Origin: Aminobacterium mobile DSM 12262
GTDB lineage: Bacteria > Synergistota > Synergistia > Synergistales > Aminobacteriaceae
Assembly: GCF_000526395.1 (NCBI RefSeq)
Contig: NZ_JAFZ01000003.1
Coordinates: 109,771 to 173,770, forward strand
Length of the DNA stretch: 64,000 bases
Direction: 5' to 3'
A program made the position numbers and the translations under genes. This document shows, piece by piece, positions 26,677-35,869 of the stretch; within the stretch, counting starts at the first letter, position 1, and every line of letters begins with the position of its first letter. The notes under the pieces are model-generated. The model saw only the letters and a program-made list of their open reading frames with translations, had not been told where the DNA came from and did no database searches.

Positions 26677-26839
26677 ACAAAAAAGCAGGCATCTCCCACT
26701 ACAAAGAGGGAAACACCTGCTGGATTTCATCTTCAATGCTGACCGTGTTTTTCGGTCAGGCCGATAGACGAAGCAGCTTATTTATTTTCTGAGATAGGGC
26801 TAATCCAAAAACAACTTGTTAAGTTGGATCTATATCAAC
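26677..26839 (-). ncRNA. candidate structured leader RNA or small RNA with terminator
   Basis: Downstream of a good minus-strand promoter there are about 160 bases with no gene. They contain a CTGACCG/CGGTCAG hairpin (26753-26759 with 26739-26745), flanked by a longer imperfect helix that pairs CTGC and TTCGTC with GATGAA and GCAG. A thirteen-base-pair terminator stem (26708-26720 with 26685-26697) is followed by six T. The GCAG that closes the longer helix is the same GCAG that opens the terminator stem, so the two folds exclude each other, as in riboswitches and attenuators. No known class was recognised. It could instead be a free small RNA. Confidence 0.45.
26685..26720 (-). terminator. 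terminator within the epimerase-operon leader
   Basis: GCAGGTGTTTCCC pairs with GGGAGATGCCTGC (three wobble pairs) on the minus strand, then TTTTTTG. It ends about 150 bases before the epimerase start codon. Confidence 0.7.
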
Positions 26840-26845
26840 AATAAA

Positions 26846-26873
26846 AGTATATCTATTATTAAAAATTTTTCAA
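26846..26873 (-). promoter_or_regulatory. sigma-70-type promoter for the leader RNA
   Basis: On the minus strand TTGAAA is followed after 16 bases by TATACT, a close match to the consensus. It lies just downstream of the DJ-1/PfpI stop codon, so the leader RNA has its own promoter. Confidence 0.65.
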
Positions 26874-26908
26874 GCTATAAAAATCATCAGAAAATCCCGT
26901 CCAGGTTG

Positions 26909-27427
26909 CTATCCTTTATGTAAAATTTCAAGAAGGGCTTTTGTGAAAAAAGGCAGATCTGCTGGTTTTCTACTTGTGATGATTCGATCAGAAATAACAA
27001 CCTGTTCGTCTACCCACTGGGCCCCAGCGGCCTTCATGTCATCTTTGATGCTTGGAAAAGATGTAACTTTTTTCCCTTGGAGTATTCCTGCGGAAACGAG
27101 CAAGCTCCCTCCATGGCAAATGCTTGCGATAATACCACCAGCCTTATAAATTTCATGAACAAGAGCAACAATGTCTGCTGACATCCTCAGCTTATCAGGG
27201 GCCCATCCGCCAGGTATTACAAGAGCTTTGGGCATATTGTCCATAATTGTTTGGGCTGTGTATGTAACATCAACAGTAGTTCCATATTTCCCTGTATAGC
27301 GATGAGGAGCTACAGGCGCTACGGCAATAGGAGCGTACCCTTCCTCTACGAGTCGATAAAAAGGGTACCAGTACTCTAGATCGTTAAAACCATCTTCTAC
27401 AAGTATGACTACTCCTTTTCCGGCCAA
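26909..27427 (-). CDS. DJ-1/PfpI family protein
   Basis: A 172-residue single-domain protein of the class I glutamine amidotransferase-like fold. The nucleophile elbow ASICHGG places the reactive Cys at residue 104, preceded by the family-typical VIPGGWAPDKLR segment, and Glu11 in the first strand-turn (VEDGFND) is the usual partner. Members act as proteases, chaperones or aldehyde/glycation detoxifying enzymes; the exact activity cannot be read. The start is a TTG at 27427 with AAAGGAGAG upstream. It is divergent from the trehalose genes across 86 bases, which suggests a stress-related context, by inference. Confidence 0.85.
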   Translation of the reverse strand: MAGKGVVILVEDGFNDLEYWYPFYRLVEEGYAPIAVAPVAPHRYTGKYGTTVDVTYTAQTIMDNMPKALVIPGGWAPDKLRMSADIVALVHEIYKAGGIIASICHGGSLLVSAGILQGKKVTSFPSIKDDMKAAGAQWVDEQVVISDRIITSRKPADLPFFTKALLEILHKG

Positions 27428-27513
27428 TTTTGTTCTCTCCTTTCCTCTTTTCTATATGTTACAATTTTTACATCTATTATACCGTTTCGCTTCAGAGGAG
27501 TGATGGGGTAAAA

Positions 27514-28335
27514 ATGATCATTGATCCTCATCCGGAAGGACCTATTGGAAAAATTTTTGAACAATTTTGGGATTCCATGGGCAGAAGTCCATCTCCTCCT
27601 CTTTTGATGAGTGACTATGATGGTACTTTAGCTCCTTTTGTGATGGAACGGGAGAAAGCCTTTCCTTGGCCTGGAATGACAGCATGTATTTCTCGCATAG
27701 TGGAGGCTGGTGGCATCGTTGTTTTGATATCTGGGCGAGATGCGAAGGACGTAGGGAGACTTTCTGGCCTTGTAGGGAAAGTTGAAATATGGGGAAATTA
27801 TGGCAGAGAGCGTGTATTCCCTGATGGTACAGTATTTCAGATACCCCTTGATCCTTCTCAAAAAGAGGGTTTAGAGACGGCCGTTAAAATAGTTGAACAA
27901 GAGGGTATCTTGCATTGGATCGAAAAGAAAGAAATGTCTGTAGCTCTTCATTGGCGAGGAAGGGACTGTCGGTTTTATGCGAGGCAGATTGAAAATATTT
28001 GTCTAGGTTGGGAAAGTATATGCCGACGCTTTCGTCTCGTTATTTCTCCTTTTTGTGGAGGAATAGAAGTTACTGGTCCAGATATCCACAAAGGAGTGGT
28101 GGTGAAAGCTCTTTTAGAGGAGCATCCGAGCTCCGTCTCCGCTTATCTTGGAGACGATGTTTCCGATGAAAAAGCTTTTGCCGCAATGAGAGGGAAGGGG
28201 CTTTCTGTTCTTGTAACAGCAGAGGAGAGGGAAACCGAAGCCCTTGTACAGCTATCTCCACCTGGCGAAGTAACGAGCTTCCTTAACAGATGGTGTGCTT
28301 GTCTGGCAAGGAGAAGGGGGGCTAGCTATGGATAA
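27514..28335 (+). CDS. otsB: trehalose-6-phosphate phosphatase
   Basis: OtsB removes phosphate from trehalose-6-phosphate. The 273-residue protein has the HAD nucleophile motif DYDGT near residue 34, the SGRD segment of motif II near 85 and the GDDVSDEKAF motif near 215, all typical of trehalose phosphatases. ATG 27514 has GAGGAGTGATGGGG upstream; the frame is open further upstream but has no better start. Its last eight bases overlap the start of otsA, so the two enzymes are probably made together. Trehalose would serve as a compatible solute or stress protectant. Confidence 0.92.
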   Translation: MIIDPHPEGPIGKIFEQFWDSMGRSPSPPLLMSDYDGTLAPFVMEREKAFPWPGMTACISRIVEAGGIVVLISGRDAKDVGRLSGLVGKVEIWGNYGRERVFPDGTVFQIPLDPSQKEGLETAVKIVEQEGILHWIEKKEMSVALHWRGRDCRFYARQIENICLGWESICRRFRLVISPFCGGIEVTGPDIHKGVVVKALLEEHPSSVSAYLGDDVSDEKAFAAMRGKGLSVLVTAEERETEALVQLSPPGEVTSFLNRWCACLARRRGASYG

Positions 28336-29764
28336 ATGGGTGGGGAAACGCGTAGTTGTAGTTTCAAACCGTTTGCCCGTTGTTTTGAGGAAAAACAGAG
28401 AAGAGTGGGTAGTAGATCCTGGCGCTGGAGGGCTTGTAACAGCCCTTTCTCCAGTATTGAGAAGCCAAGGGGGTCTATGGATAGGTTGGACAGGTTGTAA
28501 AGAAGAGATCGGATCTGAGAAGTTGCGGCATATTTTAGAGCCAGTCTCTCGTCGATCTGGTTTTCAGATAATAGGGGTACAGCTTGAAGAATTGGAAATA
28601 GAAGGATATTACCACGGTTTTTCCAATTCGGTGTTATGGCCCCTTTTCCATGATTTAGAGACAAAATGTTCTTTTTCCCCCCATTTTTGGGAGTTGTACC
28701 TCCAAGTTAATCATAAATTTGCTAAAATTGTTGCTGAAAATACTCGACCTGAAGATCTTATATGGGTCAATGATTATCAGCTTATTCCTTTAGCTGAAAG
28801 TTTCAAGAAAATAGGGGTTAAACGGCAATGTGTTTTCTTTTTACATATTCCGTTCCCTCCTCCGGATGTATTTATGAAACTCCCATGGCGAGTAGCGATA
28901 ATGGAAGAATTACAACAATATACTTTCCTTTGTTTTCAAACTCACCGGGATCGTAAGAACTTTATCAACTCTATGAAGATTCTCTATCCGTCGAGTCATA
29001 TAGAAGGTCGTGGTATGCTTGTTTCCCTTAATACAGGTATACATCAAATGAAAATAGGTAATCTACCAGCAAGTATCGACTATAAGGCTTTTTGCGACTT
29101 AAGTAAAAGAAAAAAAGTTGTAGATAGAGCTCTGAAAGTTCGGCAGGCCGCAGGGGGAAGGCACCTCTTTCTTGGCGTCGATAGATTAGATTACACAAAA
29201 GGTGTTCCAGAAAAACTTCGGGCATTTTCCCGGGCTCTTGAGAAATATAGTACGTTGCAGGATAAAATTATGCTTTTACAGGTGTTGGTCCCTAGCCGAG
29301 AAGGCATATACGAATATCGGAGCCTCCGAGAAGAAATAGAAGAACTGGTTCGCGTTGTTAATAGGCGTTTTTCTACAGATATATGGACCCCCATTACGTA
29401 TCAGTATACATCCGTTTCCCAAGAGGAGTTAGCAGCTTTATATCATGCTACAGATACGGCTCTCGTTACTTCTTTGAAAGACGGCATGAATCTCGTGTGT
29501 AAAGAATATTGTGCTTGCCATTCCAGTAATGGAGGATCCCTTATATTAAGTGAATTTGCGGGGGCGGCTTGTCAGATGAGAAAAGGAGCTCTTCTGGTGA
29601 ATCCTTACGACGTAGAAGGTGTGGCCGATACCATCCATTACGCAGTGATTATGAGCCTATGCGAGAGAAAATCGCGCATGACAATTTTGAAAAATAATCT
29701 TAGAAAACATGATGTATACTGGTGGGGAGAGAAGTTTTTGCTTGGTGCATTGGGGGATTTTTAA
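28328..29764 (+). CDS. otsA: alpha,alpha-trehalose-phosphate synthase (GT20)
   Basis: OtsA joins UDP- or another NDP-glucose to glucose-6-phosphate. At 478 residues it is full length for GT20. Motifs include VVVSNRLPV near residue 8, DPGAGGLVTAL near 35 (in place of the common GGLVSGL form), WVNDYQL near 148, GVDRLDYTKG near 280 and LKDGMNLVCKEY near 385, which bind both sugar phosphates. The ATG at 28328 overlaps the otsB stop. The order otsB then otsA is not rare. No sugar transporter is nearby, so synthesis from internal glucose phosphates, possibly from the glycogen pool, is likely. Confidence 0.93.
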   Translation: MDKWVGKRVVVVSNRLPVVLRKNREEWVVDPGAGGLVTALSPVLRSQGGLWIGWTGCKEEIGSEKLRHILEPVSRRSGFQIIGVQLEELEIEGYYHGFSNSVLWPLFHDLETKCSFSPHFWELYLQVNHKFAKIVAENTRPEDLIWVNDYQLIPLAESFKKIGVKRQCVFFLHIPFPPPDVFMKLPWRVAIMEELQQYTFLCFQTHRDRKNFINSMKILYPSSHIEGRGMLVSLNTGIHQMKIGNLPASIDYKAFCDLSKRKKVVDRALKVRQAAGGRHLFLGVDRLDYTKGVPEKLRAFSRALEKYSTLQDKIMLLQVLVPSREGIYEYRSLREEIEELVRVVNRRFSTDIWTPITYQYTSVSQEELAALYHATDTALVTSLKDGMNLVCKEYCACHSSNGGSLILSEFAGAACQMRKGALLVNPYDVEGVADTIHYAVIMSLCERKSRMTILKNNLRKHDVYWWGEKFLLGALGDF

Positions 29765-29794
29765 GCGTAGATGAAGTGAGGGTGGTGAAATAGA

Positions 29795-30322
29795 ATGAGA
29801 ATCAGGGATAGCGAGGCGATTCGTGCCATTTTAGGGCGTCGAAGCATTCGTCGTTTTGAGGAGAGGCTGGTAGAAAAAGAAAAAATAGAGCTTCTTGTTG
29901 AATGTGGATGTGCGGCTCCCAGTGCGGCTAATAGCCGTGCTCGTCACTTCGTGGTAGTAACGGACAGAGAGCTTCTTAATCGACTGGCAGAGGATCATCC
30001 CTACGGCAAAATGCTCTTTGAAGCTCCTTTGGCTATAGTTGTATGCGGAGACCCCGAAAAAAGTGATTTTGCTCATCGATACTGGGAAGAGGATTGCTCC
30101 GCTGCCATGCAGAATATTCTCGTTGCAGCCCATGCCATTGGTCTTGATGGAGTATGGCTTGGTGTTCGTCATGCTCCTGGCAAGGAGGAATCTATTCGAA
30201 AAATTTTATCAATACCCAATCACATAGCCGTGTTAGGTATTGCGGCTTTGGGGTATGGTAAAGAAAAAAAAGAACCTCATCAAGGGATAGATCAGGGCGC
30301 TTTGCATATGGAACGGTGGTAG
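29795..30322 (+). CDS. nitroreductase family protein (first of a tandem pair)
   Basis: A 175-residue flavoprotein of the nitroreductase fold. The RRSIRRF motif near residue 17 binds the FMN phosphate, and CAAPSAANSRARHF near 44 and the GVWLGV segment near 120 are further family features. Such enzymes use NAD(P)H to reduce nitro, quinone or enone compounds; the natural substrate cannot be deduced. ATG 29795 is preceded by GAGGGTGG. A second nitroreductase gene follows after 34 bases; the two share the same motif layout, so they probably arose by duplication. Confidence 0.88.
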   Translation: MRIRDSEAIRAILGRRSIRRFEERLVEKEKIELLVECGCAAPSAANSRARHFVVVTDRELLNRLAEDHPYGKMLFEAPLAIVVCGDPEKSDFAHRYWEEDCSAAMQNILVAAHAIGLDGVWLGVRHAPGKEESIRKILSIPNHIAVLGIAALGYGKEKKEPHQGIDQGALHMERW

Positions 30323-30356
30323 ACATTTTTATCATCGATAAAGGAGTTGGTTGACT

Positions 30357-30896
30357 ATGGAGAGAAGAGAGCATCCCGTTATTCAAAATATTTTAGGCCG
30401 TCGGAGCATTCGTAAGTTTACATTGACTCCTACAGAGCCTGACGTTGTCCATATCCTTCTTGAGTGTGCTTTTGCGGCTCCAAGTGCTCATAACAGGAGA
30501 CCGTGTCGATTTATAGTGATACAGAGAAGGGAAATATTAGACCAGTTGTCGATTGCTCATGATTCAGGGAAAATGTTGGCAGAAGCACCCCTTGCTATTG
30601 CAGTTTGCGCCGATACGTCTCTCTATCCGGAAGGGGATACAGCTTGGATAGAAGATGGAGCGGCAGCGTTGGAGAACATATTATTAGCAGCCAGAGCATT
30701 AGGTCTTGAGGGTGTCTGGTTAAAAATTATGGGACGACATCCCCGGGAAGAGCGAGTTTGTCCTATTTTGAAGGTGCCCGCTCATATAAAAGTGATCGGA
30801 ATCGCAGCCCTCGGATATCCAGCAGAAGAAAAAGCACCTCATTACGGAATAGATAATAATGCAGTTTATAAAGATTGCTGGGGAGGCGAAAAGTAA
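30357..30896 (+). CDS. nitroreductase family protein (second of a tandem pair)
   Basis: Paralogue of the preceding gene, with RRSIRKF for FMN phosphate binding, FAAPSAHNRRPCRF and GVWLKI in corresponding positions. The 179-residue length matches. An AAGGAG site lies ten bases before ATG 30357; a TTG two codons earlier is a weaker choice. It is probably co-transcribed with its neighbour and ends at a hairpin before gyrA. Residue differences around the flavin pocket suggest different substrates, but this cannot be tested here. Confidence 0.87.
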   Translation: MERREHPVIQNILGRRSIRKFTLTPTEPDVVHILLECAFAAPSAHNRRPCRFIVIQRREILDQLSIAHDSGKMLAEAPLAIAVCADTSLYPEGDTAWIEDGAAALENILLAARALGLEGVWLKIMGRHPREERVCPILKVPAHIKVIGIAALGYPAEEKAPHYGIDNNAVYKDCWGGEK

Positions 30897-30917
30897 ATTT
30901 TCGGCATGCAAATCCTA

Positions 30918-30950
30918 AAGAGGAGCAGAGCTTCTTCTTTTTCATTTTTC
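30918..30950 (+). terminator. probable intrinsic terminator before gyrA
   Basis: An AAGAGGAGC-type arm pairs imperfectly with GCTTCTTCTT (one bulge and two wobble pairs) and runs into a T-rich tract. It would end the nitroreductase transcript. Confidence 0.5.
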
Positions 30951-31042
30951 GCCATGCTGTTGAGACGTGTTAAAATGTTGTAGTTTGTCATTTATGTTTA
31001 TAAGCTCTTTTAAAAGGAACTTTATTTGGAGGTAAGAAGTAT

Positions 31043-33502
31043 ATGGATGAGAGAAAAGGTGAGCCCCTATTTGGGAAAGTAATCCCTCTCCCCTTAGTGG
31101 AAGAAATTAAACATAGCTATCTTGATTATGCCATGAGTGTCATAGTGGGGAGGGCTCTTCCTGACGCCCGGGACGGGCTTAAACCTGTTCAAAGAAGGAT
31201 CCTTTATGCAATGATGGAACTCGGCCTTCGCCATTCCTCATCGTATAAGAAATCTGCTCGTGTGGTTGGAGAAACCATGGGTAAGTATCATCCTCATGGA
31301 GATGCTGCTATTTATGAAACCATGGTGCGTATGGCTCAGGATTTCAGTATGCGCTATCGCCTTGTGGATGGACAGGGTAACTTTGGTTCCATCGATGGAG
31401 ATCCAGCAGCTGCTATGCGATATACTGAAGCGCGGCTTTATGAAATCGGAGAGCTTATGCTTGCGGACATCGATGAAAACACGGTAGACTGGGGACCAAA
31501 TTTCGATGAATCCCTACAGGAACCCCTCTATTTGCCGGCCATGCTCCCCAACTTGCTTATTAATGGTAGCTCGGGAATAGCAGTAGGTATGGCAACGAAC
31601 ATCCCTCCTCATAATCTGAGTGAAGTTATAGATGCCCTTGAGTATCTTATCGACACAGATCCGGAAAATGTAGATCTTGGAGAAATTTTGCTTCGTATGC
31701 CAGGCCCTGACTTCCCTACGGGTGGAGTTATTCTGGGGAGAGAAGGCATTATTGAAGCCTATCAAACTGGGCGCGGCAAGCTGATTACGCGCGGTAAAAC
31801 AGAGGTGGAGGAGGGGAAACGAGGAAAAACATCTGTAGTAATTACCGAGATCCCCTATATGGTCAATAAGACCAATCTCATCGAAACTATCGCCAAAAAC
31901 GTTCAGGATAAGCATATAGATGGGATAACAGATATTCGGGATGAATCTGACAGAGAAGGGCTTCGCATTGTTTTGGAGATCAACAAAGATACTGACCCGA
32001 ACTTGGTCTTGCGGCAGCTCTATCGTCGGACTCAGCTTCAGAGTACTTTCGGAGTAATTAATCTAGCCTTAGTAGACGGGCATCCTCGGGAGCTTCCGAT
32101 TATAGAAATGCTCTCTATTTTCCTTAATCATAGACGCAACGTCGTTAGAAGAAGAACTCAATTCCGTCTCGAAAAGGCTCAGGCCAGGGCACATATCGTG
32201 GAAGGCCTAGTGAAGGCCCTTGATATTATTGATGAAGTTATTGCTCTCATAAGGGGCTCTAAAACTACAGATGAGGCGAGGAAGGGACTTATAGAAAAGC
32301 TAGGTTTTTCAGAGCTTCAGGCCCAGGCAATTCTTGATATGCGCCTTCAGAGGCTTACAGGGTTAGAGCGAGAGAAACTTGAAACGGAGTTAGCGCAGCT
32401 TCTTTCTGATATAGAGAGATTCCAGTCTATTTTAGGGAACCCTAAAATCCTAGACGCAGTAATAAAAGAAGAGCTTCTTGATCTTAAGAAGCGCTTTGGA
32501 GATGAAAGAAAGACTGAAATTATCGAAGCATTCGAGGAGCTTTCTTTAGAGGATCTAATTCCTGAAAGTGACATCGTTGTAGTTCTTTCTCAGGATGGAT
32601 ACCTGAAAAGGAAAGATCTTGAAGAATACTCCCTCCAAGGGCGGGGAGGGAAAGGCAGAAAGGGAGCGACTCTTCAGGAAGAAGATGAAATAGCCTTAGT
32701 GGCCGTAACGGAAACTCATCAAGATATTTATCTCTTTACCTCCATGGGGAGGGTTTTTGCCCTTCGAGGCTATATGATTCCCGAGTCGAAGAGTGGGCGC
32801 GGGAAGATGGTAAACCGCTTTATTGCTCTTGAAGAGGGAGAACGTGTAGTGGCCATGCATGGACGTGCGGTGGAAGGAGCGCAGTATGCCTTTTTTATCA
32901 CCAAAAAAGGCACGGCAAAACGTCTGGATCTCAGTGAACTCAAAAACTTGACACGGGCAGGACGAAGAGTGTTGGGGTTGGATGAGGGAGATGAGATAGC
33001 CCAGATAGTCCTCACTTCCGGCGAAGATCATTTGCTGATTGTTACGGCTCAGGGTCAGGCACTTCGAGTTGAGGAGAGTGAGTTTCGCCCGATGGGAAGA
33101 GCTGCTCGGGGCGTGAGAGGCATCCGACTTGCGAAAGGCGATTATGTCATTGGTTGCGATAGGGTTTTTGATAATCGCTGGCCCTTGCTTTTGAGTGAAA
33201 AGGGTGTTGGAAAACGTACGCACTACGACGAGTTTATGCTTCGACATCGGGGCGGCCTTGGCGTTAAGGTTATGAATCTCTCTGAAAAGACAGGGCTCAT
33301 TGTAGGATGTTGGAGCGTTGCTGAAGAGGATGAGATTATTGCTATTACTAGCCGCGGTCGGATGATTCGTCTTGCTGTGGCAGAGACGCCGGTTTTAGGT
33401 CGAACCGCGAGAGGAAGCATTATGGTGAGACTTGACGAAGGAGATACAGTAGCAGATGCGAGTGTTGTTTCTACTACGGAAGATGGGGATACTTCTATAT
33501 GA
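31043..33502 (+). CDS. gyrA: DNA gyrase subunit A
   Basis: GyrA cuts and rejoins DNA to introduce negative supercoils with GyrB. The 819-residue protein has the winged-helix active site with catalytic Tyr127 ([11 protein letters not shown]) and the C-terminal beta-pinwheel with the GyrA box QGRGGKG at residues 532-538, which separates it from topoisomerase IV ParC. In the quinolone-contact helix the residues matching E. coli Ser83 and Asp87 are Ala88 and Glu92. ATG 31043 follows a strong GGAGGTAAGAAG site. The last codon overlaps psd (ATGA), so the lipid genes behind it are probably on the same transcript. gyrB is not in the window. Confidence 0.96.
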   Translation: MDERKGEPLFGKVIPLPLVEEIKHSYLDYAMSVIVGRALPDARDGLKPVQRRILYAMMELGLRHSSSYKKSARVVGETMGKYHPHGDAAIYETMVRMAQDFSMRYRLVDGQGNFGSIDGDPAAAMRYTEARLYEIGELMLADIDENTVDWGPNFDESLQEPLYLPAMLPNLLINGSSGIAVGMATNIPPHNLSEVIDALEYLIDTDPENVDLGEILLRMPGPDFPTGGVILGREGIIEAYQTGRGKLITRGKTEVEEGKRGKTSVVITEIPYMVNKTNLIETIAKNVQDKHIDGITDIRDESDREGLRIVLEINKDTDPNLVLRQLYRRTQLQSTFGVINLALVDGHPRELPIIEMLSIFLNHRRNVVRRRTQFRLEKAQARAHIVEGLVKALDIIDEVIALIRGSKTTDEARKGLIEKLGFSELQAQAILDMRLQRLTGLEREKLETELAQLLSDIERFQSILGNPKILDAVIKEELLDLKKRFGDERKTEIIEAFEELSLEDLIPESDIVVVLSQDGYLKRKDLEEYSLQGRGGKGRKGATLQEEDEIALVAVTETHQDIYLFTSMGRVFALRGYMIPESKSGRGKMVNRFIALEEGERVVAMHGRAVEGAQYAFFITKKGTAKRLDLSELKNLTRAGRRVLGLDEGDEIAQIVLTSGEDHLLIVTAQGQALRVEESEFRPMGRAARGVRGIRLAKGDYVIGCDRVFDNRWPLLLSEKGVGKRTHYDEFMLRHRGGLGVKVMNLSEKTGLIVGCWSVAEEDEIIAITSRGRMIRLAVAETPVLGRTARGSIMVRLDEGDTVADASVVSTTEDGDTSI

Positions 33503-34128
33503 TCGCTCGTGACGGTTGGCCCACTATAACTTTTGCCGCTCTCTTAACAGGAGCCAGTTTTATGATATCTCCGTGGATGGCTGGAATAATGGGAGGGGTT
33601 CTGGCTTTGATGGTGTGGTTTTATAGAGACCCGGAACGAACTCTTCCAGAAGAAAAAGAGGGATGGGTGTCTCCGGCAGATGGCAAAGTAGTGGAGATAG
33701 AAGAGGCTTTTCATCCCTATACGGGATCGGTCTTAAAGATAGGTATTTTTATGTCCCCTTTAGATGTACATGTAAACAGAGTACCTCAAAAGGGAACAGT
33801 AGATTATTTAGAATATGTTCCTGGTAAAAAGTGGATGGCTTTCGCTCCGAAGGCTTCAGAAGAAAATGAGCGCATGTATATTGGTCTCCATACAGACCGG
33901 GGGCCAGTGCTTTTAGTTCAAATCGCCGGTTTTTTGGCACGTCGCATTGTTTGTCGTCTTGAAAAAGGGCAGCACTTAGTTCGAGGAGAACGTTTCGGGA
34001 TGATTAAGTTAGGGTCTAAAGTTGACGTATACCTGCCCAAGAGTGTAAAGTCGTCTGTATATATCGGCCAGAAAGTAAAGGCTGGTAAATCTGTTTTGGG
34101 AGTGACGGCGAAAAATGAAAATGATTAA
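33499..34128 (+). CDS. psd: phosphatidylserine decarboxylase proenzyme, short form
   Basis: Makes phosphatidylethanolamine from phosphatidylserine. The 209-residue protein belongs to the short (archaeal/PS-A-like) Psd family. Two N-terminal hydrophobic segments (about 10-45) anchor it to the membrane, and the self-cleavage site is Gly172-Ser173 in IKLGSKVD, where Ser becomes the pyruvoyl group. SPADGK near 58 and the DVHVNR motif near 92 contain further catalytic residues. The ATG overlaps the gyrA stop by four bases, and its own 3' end overlaps pssA, so gyrA-psd-pssA appear coupled. Confidence 0.92.
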   Translation: MIARDGWPTITFAALLTGASFMISPWMAGIMGGVLALMVWFYRDPERTLPEEKEGWVSPADGKVVEIEEAFHPYTGSVLKIGIFMSPLDVHVNRVPQKGTVDYLEYVPGKKWMAFAPKASEENERMYIGLHTDRGPVLLVQIAGFLARRIVCRLEKGQHLVRGERFGMIKLGSKVDVYLPKSVKSSVYIGQKVKAGKSVLGVTAKNEND

Positions 34129-34843
34129 AAAACGGCATCTTTCTTTTCGCGAAATAGCCCCTAATATGGTCACGAGTGGAAATTTACTCTGTGGCATGCT
34201 GTCACTGATTCTTTCTTTTCACGGGAAATATGTCCCAGCTGCGTGGTTGGTTTTTTTTGCAGTGTTCTTCGATTTTATGGATGGACGCGTCGCCAGAAGT
34301 CTTGGGGGCGGAAGTCAGTTTGGAATGGAATTTGATAGCTTGGCTGATGTTGTGAGCTTCGGAGTAGCACCTGCGTTTCTGATGTATGTTACGTCTCTTC
34401 AGGGCTTTGCAGGCGTCACGGGGGGGCTTGCTGTTTGCTTTTTTGCTCTCTGCGGAGCTCTTCGACTCGCTCGTTTTAATGTGGTTCATGTTCCTGGCCC
34501 TTTTCAGGGACTTCCCATTCCAGCGGGAGGACTTTTTCTCGCTTCTTTTGTGATTGCTGGTTTTTCTCTTCCTTCTTATGTGGCAGCGGCTTTGGCGGTA
34601 ACTACTGGTGTGCTTATGATTTCGAGTGTTCCTTACGGGAATTTAAAGGGGCTTCGTAAAGGGAACAGCAATAAGAAAAAGTTTTTCTTTTTAGGTTTTG
34701 TTGCTTTGGCTCTTATTGTAACTCTCCATACCTCAGCCCCTCTGGCGGCTATTTCTATTTATGTCGTGAGCGGGTTGCTTCATTTTGATTGGGGAAAGTG
34801 GCTCTCTTTACAGGAGGAAGATCCATTGAAGGAGAGAGTATAG
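34115..34843 (+). CDS. pssA: CDP-diacylglycerol-serine O-phosphatidyltransferase
   Basis: Joins CDP-diacylglycerol with serine to give phosphatidylserine, the substrate of the preceding Psd. The 242-residue membrane protein carries the CDP-alcohol phosphatidyltransferase motif DGRVAR...G...FDSLAD (residues about 50-75) and about seven hydrophobic segments. ATG 34115 lies inside the psd 3' end; another ATG two codons later is possible. The pair makes phosphatidylethanolamine, a normal inner-membrane lipid of diderm bacteria. Confidence 0.93.
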   Translation: MKMIKKRHLSFREIAPNMVTSGNLLCGMLSLILSFHGKYVPAAWLVFFAVFFDFMDGRVARSLGGGSQFGMEFDSLADVVSFGVAPAFLMYVTSLQGFAGVTGGLAVCFFALCGALRLARFNVVHVPGPFQGLPIPAGGLFLASFVIAGFSLPSYVAAALAVTTGVLMISSVPYGNLKGLRKGNSNKKKFFFLGFVALALIVTLHTSAPLAAISIYVVSGLLHFDWGKWLSLQEEDPLKERV

Positions 34844-34878
34844 GCGAAGGGTAAAAACAGACGTAAAAGTATGCTTTT

Positions 34879-34970
34879 TCTACAGGGGAGCTCACATGGA
34901 GCTGAGAGGAAAGCCGGCGTGCTTTCGACCCTTACCACCTGATCCGGATAATGCTGGCGCAGGGAGCTTT
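34879..34970 (+). promoter_or_regulatory. TPP riboswitch upstream of thiD
   Basis: The conserved thi-box is complete: AGGGGAGC at the 5' side, the GCTGAGAGGAAAG junction with CTGAGA, the GACCCTTACCACCTGATCCGG block (here given as ACCCTTA and ACCTGATC) and GGATAATGCTGGCGCAGGGAG at the 3' side. The variable P3a arm GAAAGCCGGCGTGCTTTC lies between. Thiamine diphosphate binding normally turns off the downstream thiamine genes. Confidence 0.95.
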
Positions 34971-34974
34971 TATA

Positions 34975-35018
34975 AGGAGGAGTTCGCCGTTGCGGGCGGG
35001 GCTCCTCTTTTATTTTTT
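34975..35018 (+). terminator. riboswitch-controlled terminator before thiD
   Basis: A stem of about thirteen base pairs (34975-34988 with 34994-35009, one bulge) runs into TTTTATTTTTT directly after the riboswitch aptamer. This indicates that TPP control here is transcriptional, by terminator formation. Confidence 0.8.
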
Positions 35019-35032
35019 GGGAGGTGCTCTTT

Positions 35033-35869
35033 TTGGTATTGTATCGTGGTAACGCACTTACTATTGCAGGTAGCGACTCAGGGGGTGGAGCTGGAATTCA
35101 GGCAGATTTGAAAACTTTTGCAGCTCTCCATGTTTTTGGCATGTCTGTTATCACAGCGGTAACGGCGCAAAATAGCCTTACGGTTACCGATATCTTCAAT
35201 CTTCCAGAGGAAAATGTAGAGGCGCAGTTGAAGGCAGTCCTTTCTGACTTTACTGTAAACGCTCTCAAGACGGGGATGCTCAGTCGAAAAGAGATTATTG
35301 GTGTAACATGTGAAGCTCTAAAAAACTATCAAATTTCAAACGTTGTAGTTGATCCCGTTATGATTTCTCAAAGTGGGGTGACCCTTATTGCCGAAGAGGC
35401 AGTTGCGGCTATGCAAGAACAGCTTCTTCCTCTTGCTTTGCTTGTAACCCCCAATATGCCGGAAGCAGCCAAGTTAAGCGGCATAGACGTCAATACTAGA
35501 GAGGATATGGGAAGAGCTGCAAGGATTATCGCGGGACTCGGTCCGAAAGCAGTGCTTGTAAAGGGTGGTCATATGGAAGAAGATGAGGCAGGAGAGACAG
35601 TTGTAGATGTGCTTTTCAATGAAGGGAAGATTACAGTTTTTGAAGATTCTCGAATCAATACCCAGAATACGCACGGTACAGGCTGTACTTTGAGCGCTGC
35701 TATTGCTGCTGAATTGGCTGCGGGACGAGACCTTCTCGAAGCTGTTTCTTTAGGGCGACAGTATTTACGTCTGGCTTTAAGCCATAGTTTTAAACCAGGT
35801 CATGGGTGGGGACCTTTAGGTCACGCTGTAAGGCCTTCTTGGGTTGTCGATTCGCATGATACGGAGTGA
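35033..35869 (+). CDS. thiD: hydroxymethylpyrimidine / phosphomethylpyrimidine kinase
   Basis: ThiD phosphorylates HMP twice to give HMP-diphosphate for thiamine assembly. The sequence aligns by eye with E. coli ThiD throughout: NALTIAGSDSGGGAGIQADLKTF at the start (key NALTIAG, GGAGIQAD), TGML near residue 80, DPVM near 108 and the GTGCTLS anion-hole motif near 215. The frame is open from GTG 35024, but the GGGAGG site sits eight bases before TTG 35033, which I prefer. It is first in a thiD-thiM-thiE operon under a TPP riboswitch. Confidence 0.93.
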   Translation: MVLYRGNALTIAGSDSGGGAGIQADLKTFAALHVFGMSVITAVTAQNSLTVTDIFNLPEENVEAQLKAVLSDFTVNALKTGMLSRKEIIGVTCEALKNYQISNVVVDPVMISQSGVTLIAEEAVAAMQEQLLPLALLVTPNMPEAAKLSGIDVNTREDMGRAARIIAGLGPKAVLVKGGHMEEDEAGETVVDVLFNEGKITVFEDSRINTQNTHGTGCTLSAAIAAELAAGRDLLEAVSLGRQYLRLALSHSFKPGHGWGPLGHAVRPSWVVDSHDTE

